Below, piece by piece: positions 28,601 to 37,800 of a DNA stretch of 64,000 bases. The first letter of the stretch is position 1. Every line of letters starts with the position of its first letter. Made by a program: the position numbers and the translations under genes. The stretch is taken from contig ML014183.1 in the NCBI GenBank assembly GCA_003615045.1, forward strand, positions 24,444 through 88,443, written 5' to 3'. The stretch is from Caulochytrium protostelioides (lineage: Eukaryota; Chytridiomycota; Caulochytriomycetes; Caulochytriales; Caulochytriaceae). The notes under the pieces were generated by a model, which did no database searches, was not told the DNA's origin, and saw nothing but the letters and a program-made list of their open reading frames with translations.

Positions 28601-30872
28601 CCTTCCAGACGCCCTGGCACTCGCCGCTGCCCCCGCCGCCGCTGCCGCTGTGGGAGCCGACGGCGCCGCTGCGACGGAGCTCATGGCCCTGGAAGACAGC
28701 GGGCGGGACCGTGGCGAGAGGGCAGCCGCCGGACCCGCCGCCGCAGCGCGGCCGACGCTGCGCATCCCGTCGTCCTACGCGATGGCGTCCGTTATGGTGC
28801 CATCGTCCCCGTCGACCGCGGCGCCGCTGTGGGAAGCCGACGGATTAGCGCTGTCGGCGCATCTGCCGCCCGCGCCTGTCATGGTGACGGCGACGGCGAC
28901 AGAGACGGCGACGATGATGGCCACTGCGGCGCCGGCCGCCGCGACTGCGGACGCACCACCGGCCTGGGCGCTGAAGGCGGTCCCGCCGGCGACGCACGAC
29001 CTGGAGCTGACGCGCGCCGTCGTCGCGCTCCGCGGCTGCACGGTGCCAGTCCCGGCGGCGATCGCGTTCACGCTGCTCCGCGCGTTCGTGCACCACGGCG
29101 AGACGGACCGCGCGCCGCCCTTTCTCCGGCTCGTGCTGGGGCAGATCGCCCACGTCGCGCTCGGCCACCCGTTGCCGCCGTCCGCGGCGTCCCCGGCGGC
29201 GTCCCCGGCGGCGACCCCGGCGGCGGCGGCAGCGGCAGCGGCGGGCGCCGGGGCCGGTAGCCCCACGGCGCGCCTGCCCCGCGCCACGACGGCCGCGACG
29301 CCAGCGACGGCCAACGAACCGTCGAGCCCGCTGTCGGGGCTCGTAATGAGCCCAAGCGCGCCGTCGGCGCGGGAGATGGAAGACCTGCGGCTGACGTCCG
29401 GGCGTCATCCGCTCTCGCGGGCCTCGAGCCGGCCGTCACAGCCGCGGGCGCCGATCCCGTGGTCGTTCACGTCCGCGTCGCTCAGCCTCGCCGGCGACCT
29501 CATGACGCCGGCGGCCGGCCTGGACCCGACGAAGGGCATGCTGCCCCTGCGCCCGCTGCCCTTTTGGTTCGCGCAGACCGCCCACCTCGTCGCGTGGCTC
29601 AGCATCGAGCCAGAGCTGCGTCACCTCGTCCCGGACGTCCTCGTCCTCGCCAACCGCATGCAGGGGCTGCTGCTGAAGCAGCTGTATGCGAAGCTCCACA
29701 GCCTGGTGGCCGTCCTGCCGCCGCCGCCGCCCCCGTCGGCCTCAGCGTCGGCGTCGTCCGCGTGGACCTCGGCGGCTTCGGTCACCTCGTCGTCCGACGG
29801 CCATGCGTCGACCGCGGAGAGCGAGACGCCGTCGCCGCTCGGCGCGGCCGCCGCCCACCCGCTCGTAGTGCACCTGCATGCCGTTGCCGTCATGCTCGGC
29901 GAGTGGCAGGTGCCCGCCTGGGCCGCCGATCAGATCCTCGCCGCCGTCGTGTCCTTTGTCGCGGGCAAGCGCTTTAACCAGCTGCTCCTCAGCGGGCCCG
30001 CCGTGACGAGCGGCCTTAACCACGGCCAAGGCCTCAGTGCCGGCAGCAGCCCGACGTCTCCTGTCTTTGTGGAGGGTCCCCTGGCCGCGGGCGCCGTCGG
30101 CGACGCCGCCGCCGCCGCCGCCCCCACGGCGGCGCCCACGGCAACACCAGGCGCCGATCTCGCGTGGACGCGCGGCGTGCGGATCGAGCGCGCGGCGCTG
30201 AAGGCGTGGGCCCGCGAAGCCTGTCCGAGCAGCCTCGCGCCGGGCACCGCCTACCACCAGGTCGGCGCCGCGCTCGCGCTCCTGCAGACCGGGCACGACC
30301 TCGCCGGCGGCGTGCCGTCGGCGGCGGCGGCGGCCGCGTCGCCGTCTGCCTCCGCGTCGCCCGCCGTGACGCTCGCGTCGCCGGCGCTGCGGCTCGCGGC
30401 GGCCGAGCGGCTGCGCCACGCGAGCATCGGGCTGCACGCGCTGCAGGCGCAGAAGCTGATCCGCGCGGTGCTCGATGCGCGGCAGTGGCGCGATGTTCTG
30501 CAGGCCGCGTTCCACAGCGTGCCGGCGCAGGGGCTCTGCGGCGCCGCCACGACGCCGCCGGGTGGGTCGCCCGTGGCCGCCGCGGCGGGCGGTAGCGTCC
30601 ACAGCACGTCCGGGAGCAGCTCCTCGCAGCTCTTCTCGGAGCCCGAGGCGCCGCGGCCGCTCGTGGTGCCCGAACCGTGGTCGGCCCCCGAGGTCCGCCA
30701 TGCGCGACGCGCGCTGGACGACTGCCTGGCGGTGTGGAAGCACGGCAACCCGTGGCTCACGGGCGTGCCCTCGCTGCATGCGCTCTGCGAGTCGAGCCGG
30801 GGCACGCCCCCATGCGAGGCGCCGTCGCGTCGTTCGACCATGGAACCAGAGCCGAGTTGCGGAATGCCATAG
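25662..30872 (+). CDS. LRR + filamin-type repeat + DIL-like domain protein
   Basis: Encodes 1736 aa. Residues about 65-365 carry roughly nine leucine-rich repeats (LTRLFLANNHLTVLPSEI, LTVLDLSNNALTRFP, LERLDVRDNALTVLPP), interrupted by an acidic Asp-rich insert near 165-190. Residues about 525-620 fit a filamin/ABP280 beta repeat (YRVIYDAAQPGDYHVAVSMDGEPLPGSPW), and 675-870 is a second beta-rich part split by the TASVP repeats. After long low-complexity linkers, residues about 1110-1625 resemble a dilute (DIL) cargo-binding domain: FWFAQTAHLVAWLSIEPELRHL, VPAWAADQILAAVVSFVAGKRFNQLLL, ERAALKAWARE, then LHALQAQKLIRAVLDARQW. No motor or coiled coil is present. DIL domains bind cargo or adaptors in myosin V and act alone in some polarity proteins, so a scaffold role is inferred. 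ATG 25662 is used. Confidence 0.82.
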   Translation: MLAARAPPAGLAAPSMAPSMLPAAPTAPTARPSFDLDLSYGRNAPSGPARRLASLLATAPADAARLTRLFLANNHLTVLPSEIAHFGGLVALDLSFNIAPTIPDAVGHGLYATLQTLDARANRLEQLPPSLARATRLTVLLLWKNRLAMPPQPAAGADGADDDGARGDDDNDDNDDGDDDDGTRDVEDRGAASRISSTAGIPWGDRFFRDLTALTVLDLSNNALTRFPHTIFSACRRLTSLHLSHNPLAPDPRDPAQTRLPNALGNLVHLQSLGLRGLGLTALPDALARLTALERLDVRDNALTVLPPAFLDAPLPDLLEVHARGNRLRAAPRWRAAGRLHLLDLRENPLSDETERPTPTSLRLASDMPSLVLLPPGWTPATATAKITVVAATASAAPPAPASPTAAWPPAAAATPAVGSSLPHAPSAFRLPSSPASAVSGSTHAVGLMSRASLLHSTPSPNLLHPRPRAVTSPAPPSPLARSPVTAAAASTAAALGPPQRVGRLPFMALVSGAGIEPPPACPQPQLAFTIVLIPLALADGQAPPADAKLTCVIQRAPHAAPTLARDPVRMALRATERTPTFLAYRVIYDAAQPGDYHVAVSMDGEPLPGSPWVKAIQRPSRSAASLGGHDGAAMGAGGPVDEPAERAAGTTHATMVSEAAPRGMSAESQTPATVATAVPAPTALPALSGKPVWLTLALDPLASVSVVSGSIHLLLLRAEPPRWFHPAAYRVVLDAHGPSGGTALASATPTPTTTMPTPTASVPTASVPTASVPTASVPTASVPTASAPTASAPTASAPTAPASMTPACPPIVIPLVDAGDGDVLLRLDVTGCRVGHYTLRLEAVGAGPADEAVAALVESAVLPITVLDAQTKSPSASAVPEEKRNSTNSGFSSIFRRKGAHKSVSGQPSAASPATHSGTTTPSGGTTFGSGHLLLAGPVTHLTSLVPGANGPAAAQQFLVQKLQHLATAAATAAAAHPLLPDALALAAAPAAAAAVGADGAAATELMALEDSGRDRGERAAAGPAAAARPTLRIPSSYAMASVMVPSSPSTAAPLWEADGLALSAHLPPAPVMVTATATETATMMATAAPAAATADAPPAWALKAVPPATHDLELTRAVVALRGCTVPVPAAIAFTLLRAFVHHGETDRAPPFLRLVLGQIAHVALGHPLPPSAASPAASPAATPAAAAAAAAGAGAGSPTARLPRATTAATPATANEPSSPLSGLVMSPSAPSAREMEDLRLTSGRHPLSRASSRPSQPRAPIPWSFTSASLSLAGDLMTPAAGLDPTKGMLPLRPLPFWFAQTAHLVAWLSIEPELRHLVPDVLVLANRMQGLLLKQLYAKLHSLVAVLPPPPPPSASASASSAWTSAASVTSSSDGHASTAESETPSPLGAAAAHPLVVHLHAVAVMLGEWQVPAWAADQILAAVVSFVAGKRFNQLLLSGPAVTSGLNHGQGLSAGSSPTSPVFVEGPLAAGAVGDAAAAAAPTAAPTATPGADLAWTRGVRIERAALKAWAREACPSSLAPGTAYHQVGAALALLQTGHDLAGGVPSAAAAAASPSASASPAVTLASPALRLAAAERLRHASIGLHALQAQKLIRAVLDARQWRDVLQAAFHSVPAQGLCGAATTPPGGSPVAAAAGGSVHSTSGSSSSQLFSEPEAPRPLVVPEPWSAPEVRHARRALDDCLAVWKHGNPWLTGVPSLHALCESSRGTPPCEAPSRRSTMEPEPSCGMP
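27936..28066 (+). repeat. 15-bp tandem repeat encoding (TASVP)n / (TASAP)n
   Basis: About eight to nine copies of a 15-bp unit of the form ACGGCGTCCGTCCCG. Blocks of identical variants (GTC CCG, then GTT CCG, then GCC CCG) show stepwise local duplication. In frame within the LRR-DIL protein. Confidence 0.92.
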
Positions 30873-30939
30873 CCCGAAAGTGGTATCAAGGCATCGTAAG
30901 AACAGCGTTGAATGTCAGATGTCACCGGTCTCGGTGAAG

Positions 30940-31020
30940 CATCCACACAGAGACAGACAGAAAGACGTACATACACAGACAGACTCACATATATATATGT
31001 ATATATACACCCACAAACAC
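30940..31020. repeat. Low-complexity ACAG / (AT)n tract
   Basis: ACACAGAGACAGACAGAAAG-type repeats lead into an alternating AT tract (TATATATATGTATATATAC). This is one of the few AT-rich patches in the window, located just after the LRR-DIL gene. Confidence 0.8.
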
Positions 31021-31066
31021 TAACACTTTCAAAAAGAAAGAGGGAAGCGCTGGCCCCTCCAGCAAG

Positions 31067-31069
<3 letters not shown>

Positions 31070-31121
<52 letters not shown>
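31070..31121. repeat. 52-base uninterrupted poly-C (poly-G) tract
   Basis: A run of 52 consecutive C on the plus strand sits between the convergent LRR-DIL and USP-like genes, 33 bp from the latter's stop codon. On the minus strand it would be transcribed as poly-G in that gene's 3' flank. It could form quadruplex or i-motif structures, or be an assembly filler; see findings. Confidence 0.95.
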
Positions 31122-31123
<2 letters not shown>

Positions 31124-31153
31124 AGTCGCTTCATGGACGCCGTCGATCCCCGG

Positions 31154-33394
31154 TTAACTGCCGATTTGACGGTAGATGGCGAGCATGACGCCGCGGCTCG
31201 CGACGCGGTGGCCCAGCTCGACGGTAGTGACCTCGCCGTCGCGGCACTTGTACCACGGGTGGTGGTCCCCACGGACGCGGGTATACGTGATAAAGCGCCC
31301 GCGGCTCTGCGTGACAAAGCCATGCAGCCCGTAGAACGTCTTTTGGTCGCGGCGCGCCTCGGCGAAGCAGCCCAAGTCGAGATCCATGGGCAGCTCGATG
31401 TTGGTCGGGTGGTAGTCGGCGTCGGTGGCCGCCGAGGGCGACGACGGCGCGGTCGACGACGCCGCCCGGGGCGCCGGGGCGTTGCTCCGCGCGGGGGCGC
31501 CGGGGAACGCCGCCGTCGTGGGCGACGGCGTGAGCGGGAAGGCGGGGGGTGGCGTCGATGCCGCCGCGGCGAGCGGCGGCATATTCAACGAGGCAAAGAT
31601 CGAGCCCGGCTTGAAAGCGTACTGCGGCGTGGACTCGGGGGCCCGCGGCGGCAGCGGCGGCGGCGGCACGGGGGCGGCGGTGGGCAGCGGTGCCGGCGGC
31701 GCCGGCGGGAGGGCCTCGACAGGCGGGCGGTCGAAGAGGATACACACGAACCCGGGCAGCCGGTTGATGAGCACCTGCTTCGGCGGGAGCGCAGGCGTCT
31801 GGACGCGCATCGTGCCGGCAAAGCGCGCGGTGCTGCCGCCAAAGAAGAACTCGGCGGCCTTGTGGCCGAGGCGGTGGTTGAGCAGCGGCACGAGCCCGAC
31901 GGTGGCGTCGGCCTGCCACTCGCTCATGTCGAGCCGGAGATACGTGGCGGCCTCGCGCTCGCCGGTGGGCACGCGGTTCTGGCAGGTCAGCAGATCGAAG
32001 GCGAAGCGCTTGCCAAAAAGCGTACGCGAGATGACATCCTGGTGGAGCGCCGCGAGCACATAGCGCAACGGCGGCACGTGGCTCGACGGCGACGGCGATG
32101 TCGACGGCGATGTCGCCGCAGACGCCACCACCGTGGGCGACGACGCCGTGGGCGATGCGCATGACGACGAGAGGGACTGTTGCCGCGGCAGACTCTCCGT
32201 GGTGCGCATCGTCGTCGATGCCGTCGTGGGCTGCAGCGTCGACGACGCGGCCGCATCGGCGGCCATCAGCCGCCGCGTCGACGCCTTCCACAGATCCCAT
32301 TTAATGACGGAGAGCGGCACGGTGGTCGTGGTCTGGGTATGGATGTAGCGGGTCGTGTCGACCCAGTCGCGCACGGCGGGATCGTGCGACGCGACGGGCA
32401 GCTCCTCGTTGACGTCAGGGAGCGCCGCGTAGACCTGAAACATGGCGTTGTAGAGGCTCGTCTGGGTGCACGCGTCGGGGTTGTCGATGCCGGTGATGCC
32501 GTCGTGCGGGTTGTACGAGATGCACGGCTCGCACGACGGGTCCTCGGACGGCGGATACACAATGATGTCGGGGATGCACAGATGCGACGTGGACCCGTGC
32601 AGCGAGTACGACGCCGACGACGCCGACGAGCCCATGCGGTCGTGTGACGCCGGCGGTGACGCGGGGATGCCGATCTCTTCCTCGTGTGCCATGATGAGGT
32701 TCGCGTGGGGCCCGATGCGCGGGCGGCGGTCGGCGGGGCAGCGGTCGACCGTGGCGGGGGCCGACGGGCCGACGGCCGCGAGCGACGTGCTCCGGGCCTC
32801 CAGCACCGCGCTCGGCGGCGGCGAAGAGGGCTCGGACGCACGCCGCGCCGCAGCGACGGCCTGCGGCGGCGCCGCCGCCGCCGCGGCCGGTTCGCGAGTC
32901 AGTCGGAACGAGACGTGTTTGGAGCCCGTGACGCGGCTGAGCATCGACGGCAAGGGCGCCGACGGCGGCGGCGGCGCGGGCGGCGACGGCGTGCTCGTGG
33001 GCAGCGTGGCCGGCATCGGCACCGGCACCGGCACGGGCATCGGCGTCGACGGCGCCGGCGCTGGCGCTGGCGTTGGCGTTGGCCTTGCCGCCGACGCAGT
33101 GGGGGACTCGGCCGCGGTCGCTGTCGAAGCCGCGCTGGCGGCGCCCTTGGCGGCGACGTCCTTGACCGACGTGCCGGTGCCGTTGGTGTCGTCGGGACCA
33201 GCTGCCGTGCGCGATGCCGTCGCGGTGGTCGCAGGCATCGACCGCGCGCCGACGGGCGGGAGCGGCGGCGAGGCGCTGGTGACCGTGACGGGCGGTATGG
33301 AAGCCGGCAAGGAAGGCGCGGTAGGGCGGACGTCGTTGGCGGCGGCGGCGGGGCCCGCAGGGGTGATGGGCGGCGGCGACGTGGTCATCGCCAT
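31154..33394 (-). CDS. Ubiquitin-specific-protease-like (peptidase C19) protein with degenerate active site
   Basis: Encodes 746 aa. Residues 1-270 are disordered, Pro/Ala/Thr-rich. From about 296 the sequence follows the USP fold: GITGIDNPDACTQTSLYNAMF parallels the Cys box, with C309 at the nucleophile position. LHQDVISRTLFGKRFAFDLLTCQ (about 451-471) parallels the finger strand. PPKQVLINRLPGFVCILFDR parallels LPxVLxxHLxRF. LPMDLDLGCF and FYGLHGFVTQSRGRFITYTRV...WYKCRDGEVTTV...RGVMLAIYRQ parallel the His box through the C-terminal YLLFY motif. At the catalytic His position (usual GHY) this protein has GRF (R700), so it is probably inactive or very divergent, and it has just one zinc-finger Cys. 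Start ATG 33394. USP membership is inferred from motif order and is moderately firm. Confidence 0.65.
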   Translation of the reverse strand: MAMTTSPPPITPAGPAAAANDVRPTAPSLPASIPPVTVTSASPPLPPVGARSMPATTATASRTAAGPDDTNGTGTSVKDVAAKGAASAASTATAAESPTASAARPTPTPAPAPAPSTPMPVPVPVPMPATLPTSTPSPPAPPPPSAPLPSMLSRVTGSKHVSFRLTREPAAAAAAPPQAVAAARRASEPSSPPPSAVLEARSTSLAAVGPSAPATVDRCPADRRPRIGPHANLIMAHEEEIGIPASPPASHDRMGSSASSASYSLHGSTSHLCIPDIIVYPPSEDPSCEPCISYNPHDGITGIDNPDACTQTSLYNAMFQVYAALPDVNEELPVASHDPAVRDWVDTTRYIHTQTTTTVPLSVIKWDLWKASTRRLMAADAAASSTLQPTTASTTMRTTESLPRQQSLSSSCASPTASSPTVVASAATSPSTSPSPSSHVPPLRYVLAALHQDVISRTLFGKRFAFDLLTCQNRVPTGEREAATYLRLDMSEWQADATVGLVPLLNHRLGHKAAEFFFGGSTARFAGTMRVQTPALPPKQVLINRLPGFVCILFDRPPVEALPPAPPAPLPTAAPVPPPPLPPRAPESTPQYAFKPGSIFASLNMPPLAAAASTPPPAFPLTPSPTTAAFPGAPARSNAPAPRAASSTAPSSPSAATDADYHPTNIELPMDLDLGCFAEARRDQKTFYGLHGFVTQSRGRFITYTRVRGDHHPWYKCRDGEVTTVELGHRVASRGVMLAIYRQIGS

Positions 33395-33932
33395 GATGGC
33401 GGCGTCACCCTACGCGAGCAGAGCCGAGCGATGGAATGGACTCGACCGACGCTCACGAGCAGCGGCGGCAGCGGCGGTAGCGACGGCAGCGACGGCGACG
33501 AGGAAGAGGACGAGGCGTCGGTCTCATGTGACCTGCTGCCGTCTTGGAAGAGCCGTCGCTACGGCTACGATCGACGTTTCGATGAGAAGCACCGCAGCGA
33601 TATGCGCAATCGGCAGAGGATGCGCGGTTTCAAACGGCGGTCGGAGTCGTGGCGCCTTGGGGCCCGCGGGTCCTTCGCAGGGCGATGGCGTCACGGCCGG
33701 GGGTCAGCGGGGCCGGATGACGTCTGCGCGGCGCGGCAGGATTCGGACAGCGCTTCGCTCGCTCGACGCGCGAGATCCGCAAGAGCAGCTATGCCCGCAA
33801 GAGCAGCAACGGAGAACGTATTCAGCGCGGCGGCCGATCGTGGAGGCTCGAGAGGCCGGCGGGAGGACAGGCGGCGGCCGCCATGAAGTGGCGGAACGGC
33901 GGGGTCGGACGCTGCGAGGGGGGCAGCGTCAA

Positions 33933-33983
<51 letters not shown>

Positions 33984-34841
33984 ACTGCTGCTACTGCTGC
34001 TGCTGCTACTGCTGCTGCTGCGGGAGGGATCGGCGCCACGTGGAAACATCTCCTACCACAACAGGCATCTCCGTCGGCCTCGACTGCCATGCCATGTCGG
34101 CGATCCATCCTGGATGCGCATACCCGGATGGCGTATACGAGGCGGCGGCGTGGGTCGCACGCGTCGGAGCAGGCGGCCAACCCGGTCGAGGCCCGACGCG
34201 GCCGCGGCCGGTCCCGGATCAGCAGCGCGCTAAGTGAGGCGCGACCGCCCGAGACAACCCCGCGCGGCCGCCGCGCCGCACGCCTCAGCGCGTCCGGCGC
34301 GCGCCCTCTTGGTGGCGCTCCGACCGACGTGGCGGGCGTTGGCACGACGGAACCGGCGACCGTGTCACGCCATGGGCGGCCGCCATGGGCTGGCTCGAGT
34401 GAACGCGAACGATCGAGTGAACGCCATGACCATCGAGATCGGAAGCGCGTTCCCTGTCCGCTCGCAGCATGACGCCACGCGTGACGCCATCGTGATACAG
34501 CGCTTCTCATGGTGAACCATCATCTCGGGCCACATCCAGCATGCATGGCTTCTAGGCGCGACGCGTTGATCCTACGCGTTCATGGTGTGGATCTTCTAAC
34601 GTGGGATGAGTGACCTCGGAGGCCAGCTCCACGAAGAGGGCCAAATTCCAACGGCCGACTGAAACGACGGCCATCAATGGATACGGCTGATGCCCATGAG
34701 CCTGTTGATGCTGATGGCCGTGGATCGTCAGTGTACACATCGATCATTCCGTGGATTAAAAATGATTGATGAGATAGATGTAAAAGATGTCATGAGGAGT
34801 AAGAAACGCAGACGGGAAGCGCAGACCAAAAAATAGGCGAG
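33395..34841. other. Gene-free interval between USP-like and chitin synthase genes
   Basis: Contains the promoter side of the USP-like gene and the 3' flank of the chitin synthase gene. A long CTG microsatellite lies at 33932-34020. No frame looks like a conserved protein; a long plus-strand frame across it only turns the repeat into poly-Leu. Confidence 0.5.
33932..34020. repeat. CTG/CAG microsatellite with CTA interruptions
   Basis: About 30 trinucleotide units, mostly CTG with several CTA interruptions, in noncoding DNA about 540 bp upstream of the USP-like start codon. Confidence 0.92.
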
Positions 34842-37800
34842 TTACGCCTCGGCTTCGGCCGTGAGGATGCGCTTGATGCACTCGTTGATAAAGTGGCGGC
34901 GCGACTCCATCTCGACGCCAAAGTACGTGGCGAGCGAATCGCGGACACTCTTTTTGGTCATGACGGTCAGGTTGCCCTCGGCCAGCAGGATGCGCAGACG
35001 GCCCTCGATCTCGGCATCGGACGGCGCGCCGAGGACCGGGTGGACGACCTCGTGCGTCGCGAACACGGACGGCGAGATGACCGACGGCGTGCCGGTCGCC
35101 GACGCCGCGTACCCGTAGGAGCCCGAGACGTAGGAGGCCGACTCCCACGACTGCGAGGCATACTGCGGCGCGGCCGAGAGGTAAGACATGCGGACATCGG
35201 GCAACCCCATGGGCGTCCCCATCGACATGCGCGCGTACGGGCTGCCCTGCTGGTGTGGGTGCTGGGCGGCGAGCATGGGCGACGCGTAACCCGCGGGCAT
35301 CGGCATCCCCTGCATGGCGTCGATCTTAGGGGGCTCGACGGCCTCGTCGGGACGTGCCATGTACAGGTCGGCCGGGTCGAACGTGTCCACATCGGGCACG
35401 TGGACCTCTTTCTTGTCGTCGCCGACGATGCGGCGGGTGTTGCCCCAGGAGAAGTCGTCGAAGTGCCAGAACGCGTAGAACGGCAGGATGAACGAGGTCA
35501 GCGGCATGGCGAGCAGCGAGATGAGCATCCACCCGATGTACTGCCAGTCGGCCTTAACGAGGAAGAGCACGATCTGGCAGCCGTAGACGGCGGCGATCAT
35601 GATGATCGAGATGAGCGGGAACGTCGCATACGGGTCCGAGGCCAGCGTGTAGACGAGGTACCCGATGTACACGAGCACGGCGGGCTGGGTGAACGCCGCC
35701 ATCAGGTCGAGCAGCACGACAAAGCGCATCGAGAAGCAGCAGAGACCGCAGAGGTCGGGCAGGAAGATCAGCTCGAAGAGGTTGTGAACGGTCGAGTTAA
35801 TCCAGCGGCGGCGTTGAGACAGCAGCACGTTCCACTTGTCAGGCGCGATCGTGCGGCACTGCGCATCCGGCGTGAACTTGGTCTTGTAGTGCGGGAAGTG
35901 CTTGAGCAGCAGCGTCGTCAGGTAGCGGTCCTCGCCGAGCTCGAGCAGGTTCTTCTTGTGCAGCGTGTCCACGCGGCACTCCGAGTAGTCATCCAGCAGG
36001 CTCGGCGCAATGAGTAGCGGGCGGTTGTCGACGCTGCGCAGACGGTAGATGGAGAAGCAGCCGGGCAAGCAGGTGACCGAGTTAAAGAGCGACTCGAACG
36101 CCTTGGCGCCGATCTGCGAGGCGTAGTACTCGAAGTTCTGGATGGACGTGACCCACGAGTCGCCCTCGTTCGCGAGACGCGTCTCGCCGCAAAGGCCGAT
36201 GATGTGGCTGTCCTCCGTCAGCGTCGACACGAGGCGATTCAGCGAGTCCGGCATGACCTCGGTATCGGCGTCGACCATGAACACATACTCGTAGAACGAG
36301 GGGTGCACGCCAATCACGTGCTTCATGCAGCGGAAGATCTCGCGCTCCATGTCCGTCATGGGCGCGTTGAAGTGGCAGCGGTTCATGAAGCGCATCAGAA
36401 TCATCTGCGAGTCGCGCTTGCCGCGGTTGCCCGGGCGCGACGTCTCGGACGGCTTGCCCGTCTTGACGACGCACACATACGGCACCACGTGGCCATCGAC
36501 TTCATAGAGGCCGCAGTAGACCTGGCCCATGTTCAAACGCTTGCTGCCTTCGCCGATGGCCTCGTACTGGTAGCTCGGCGGCGAGGCGGCCGGGTCAACG
36601 CCGAGGATGTCGAGCACGATGCGCGGCGTCGGGCGGTCGTTGCCGGCACCGATGATCATGCCGTCGCAGATAATGAACAGCAGCTTGCGCTTGTCGTCGT
36701 ACACGGTTGTCGACAGCGTGTCGATCGTCTTGCGCATGGAGCTCTCGCCCTCGGTGTAGCACGGGATCTGAATCACGACAAACTTGTCGCACTGCTCGGG
36801 GCTGCGGTTGCTGCCGATGCGCATCGCGGCGAGGAACTTGACACCGACCACAATGACGACAAGGATCGACATGACCAGCAAAATGTAGTTGGTGACCTGA
36901 CACTTGACGTCCTTGCGGTGGTCGACCTGACCGACGTAGAAGAGCCAGTCCATGCAGTTCATGACCTGGGCCTTGTACGCCGCGCTGAAGCCGTACTTGG
37001 GGTCCGCCAGCATGTTAAATGCCGCGGTCGCGTCGTGGCTCGTGGCATTCGCACCTCCGTACATGTCGAAGATGGACTTGACAAACGTGCCCAGGAACCC
37101 GGGACCCTGAACCACGTTCGACTGCAGGTAGTAGGACGAGACGTCGTAGAGGTTGTTGCCCACGATGACGAGCTTGTTGGTGGAAGCGTCGTTCATGAAC
37201 GTGTCGATCCACGCCTTGTCGCGCACCACGGGCGCGACCATCTGGCCCTTGAGGTCGGCCACGTTGATGTTCAGGTGCGCATACCACAGCGGGCTTGCGT
37301 CGAGGTCCGGGCGTGCGTACAGGTTGTCCCAGCCGGGGGGCATCTCGAACTGCGCGCAGTGGTCGTCCCACTGCCGGGTCTTGTAGAACATCTGGCTGAC
37401 GTCCATGCCCAGCACACGGTCCTTGAACGCGCCCTCCGCGAGGCCGATGAGGCCCGAGTCGGAGGTGTGCGAGCGCAGCACGTTCTTGATCTTGTAATAG
37501 TTGCCGTACAGCACCACGAAGGGGTTCTTCAAAGTTGCGCGGCCCGAGATCTCACCGGCAGACAGCACCTTGGTCTTGGGACAGATAACCAGCCCCAGCC
37601 CGATAATGAGGAAAAGCATGCCGCCGCAGATCATGAAAATGAAGATGTTCAGGGTGAGCTTCTCGCGCCACGCGATCTGGATGTCGCGGCGCTTCATGCC
37701 GCCGAGCCTCGACAGCGCGAAGCTCGGGATCCACCACGTCATGGCCCAGACCACCGTCATCCACGTGCGTCGCGTCTGGGTGTGATAAACCTCCTTGGGC

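Noticed and set aside
32466-34472. 668-residue plus-strand open frame antisense to the USP-like gene, ending in poly-Leu
   Set aside because: Most of it mirrors the minus-strand coding sequence, and the rest reads through the CTG microsatellite and noncoding DNA.
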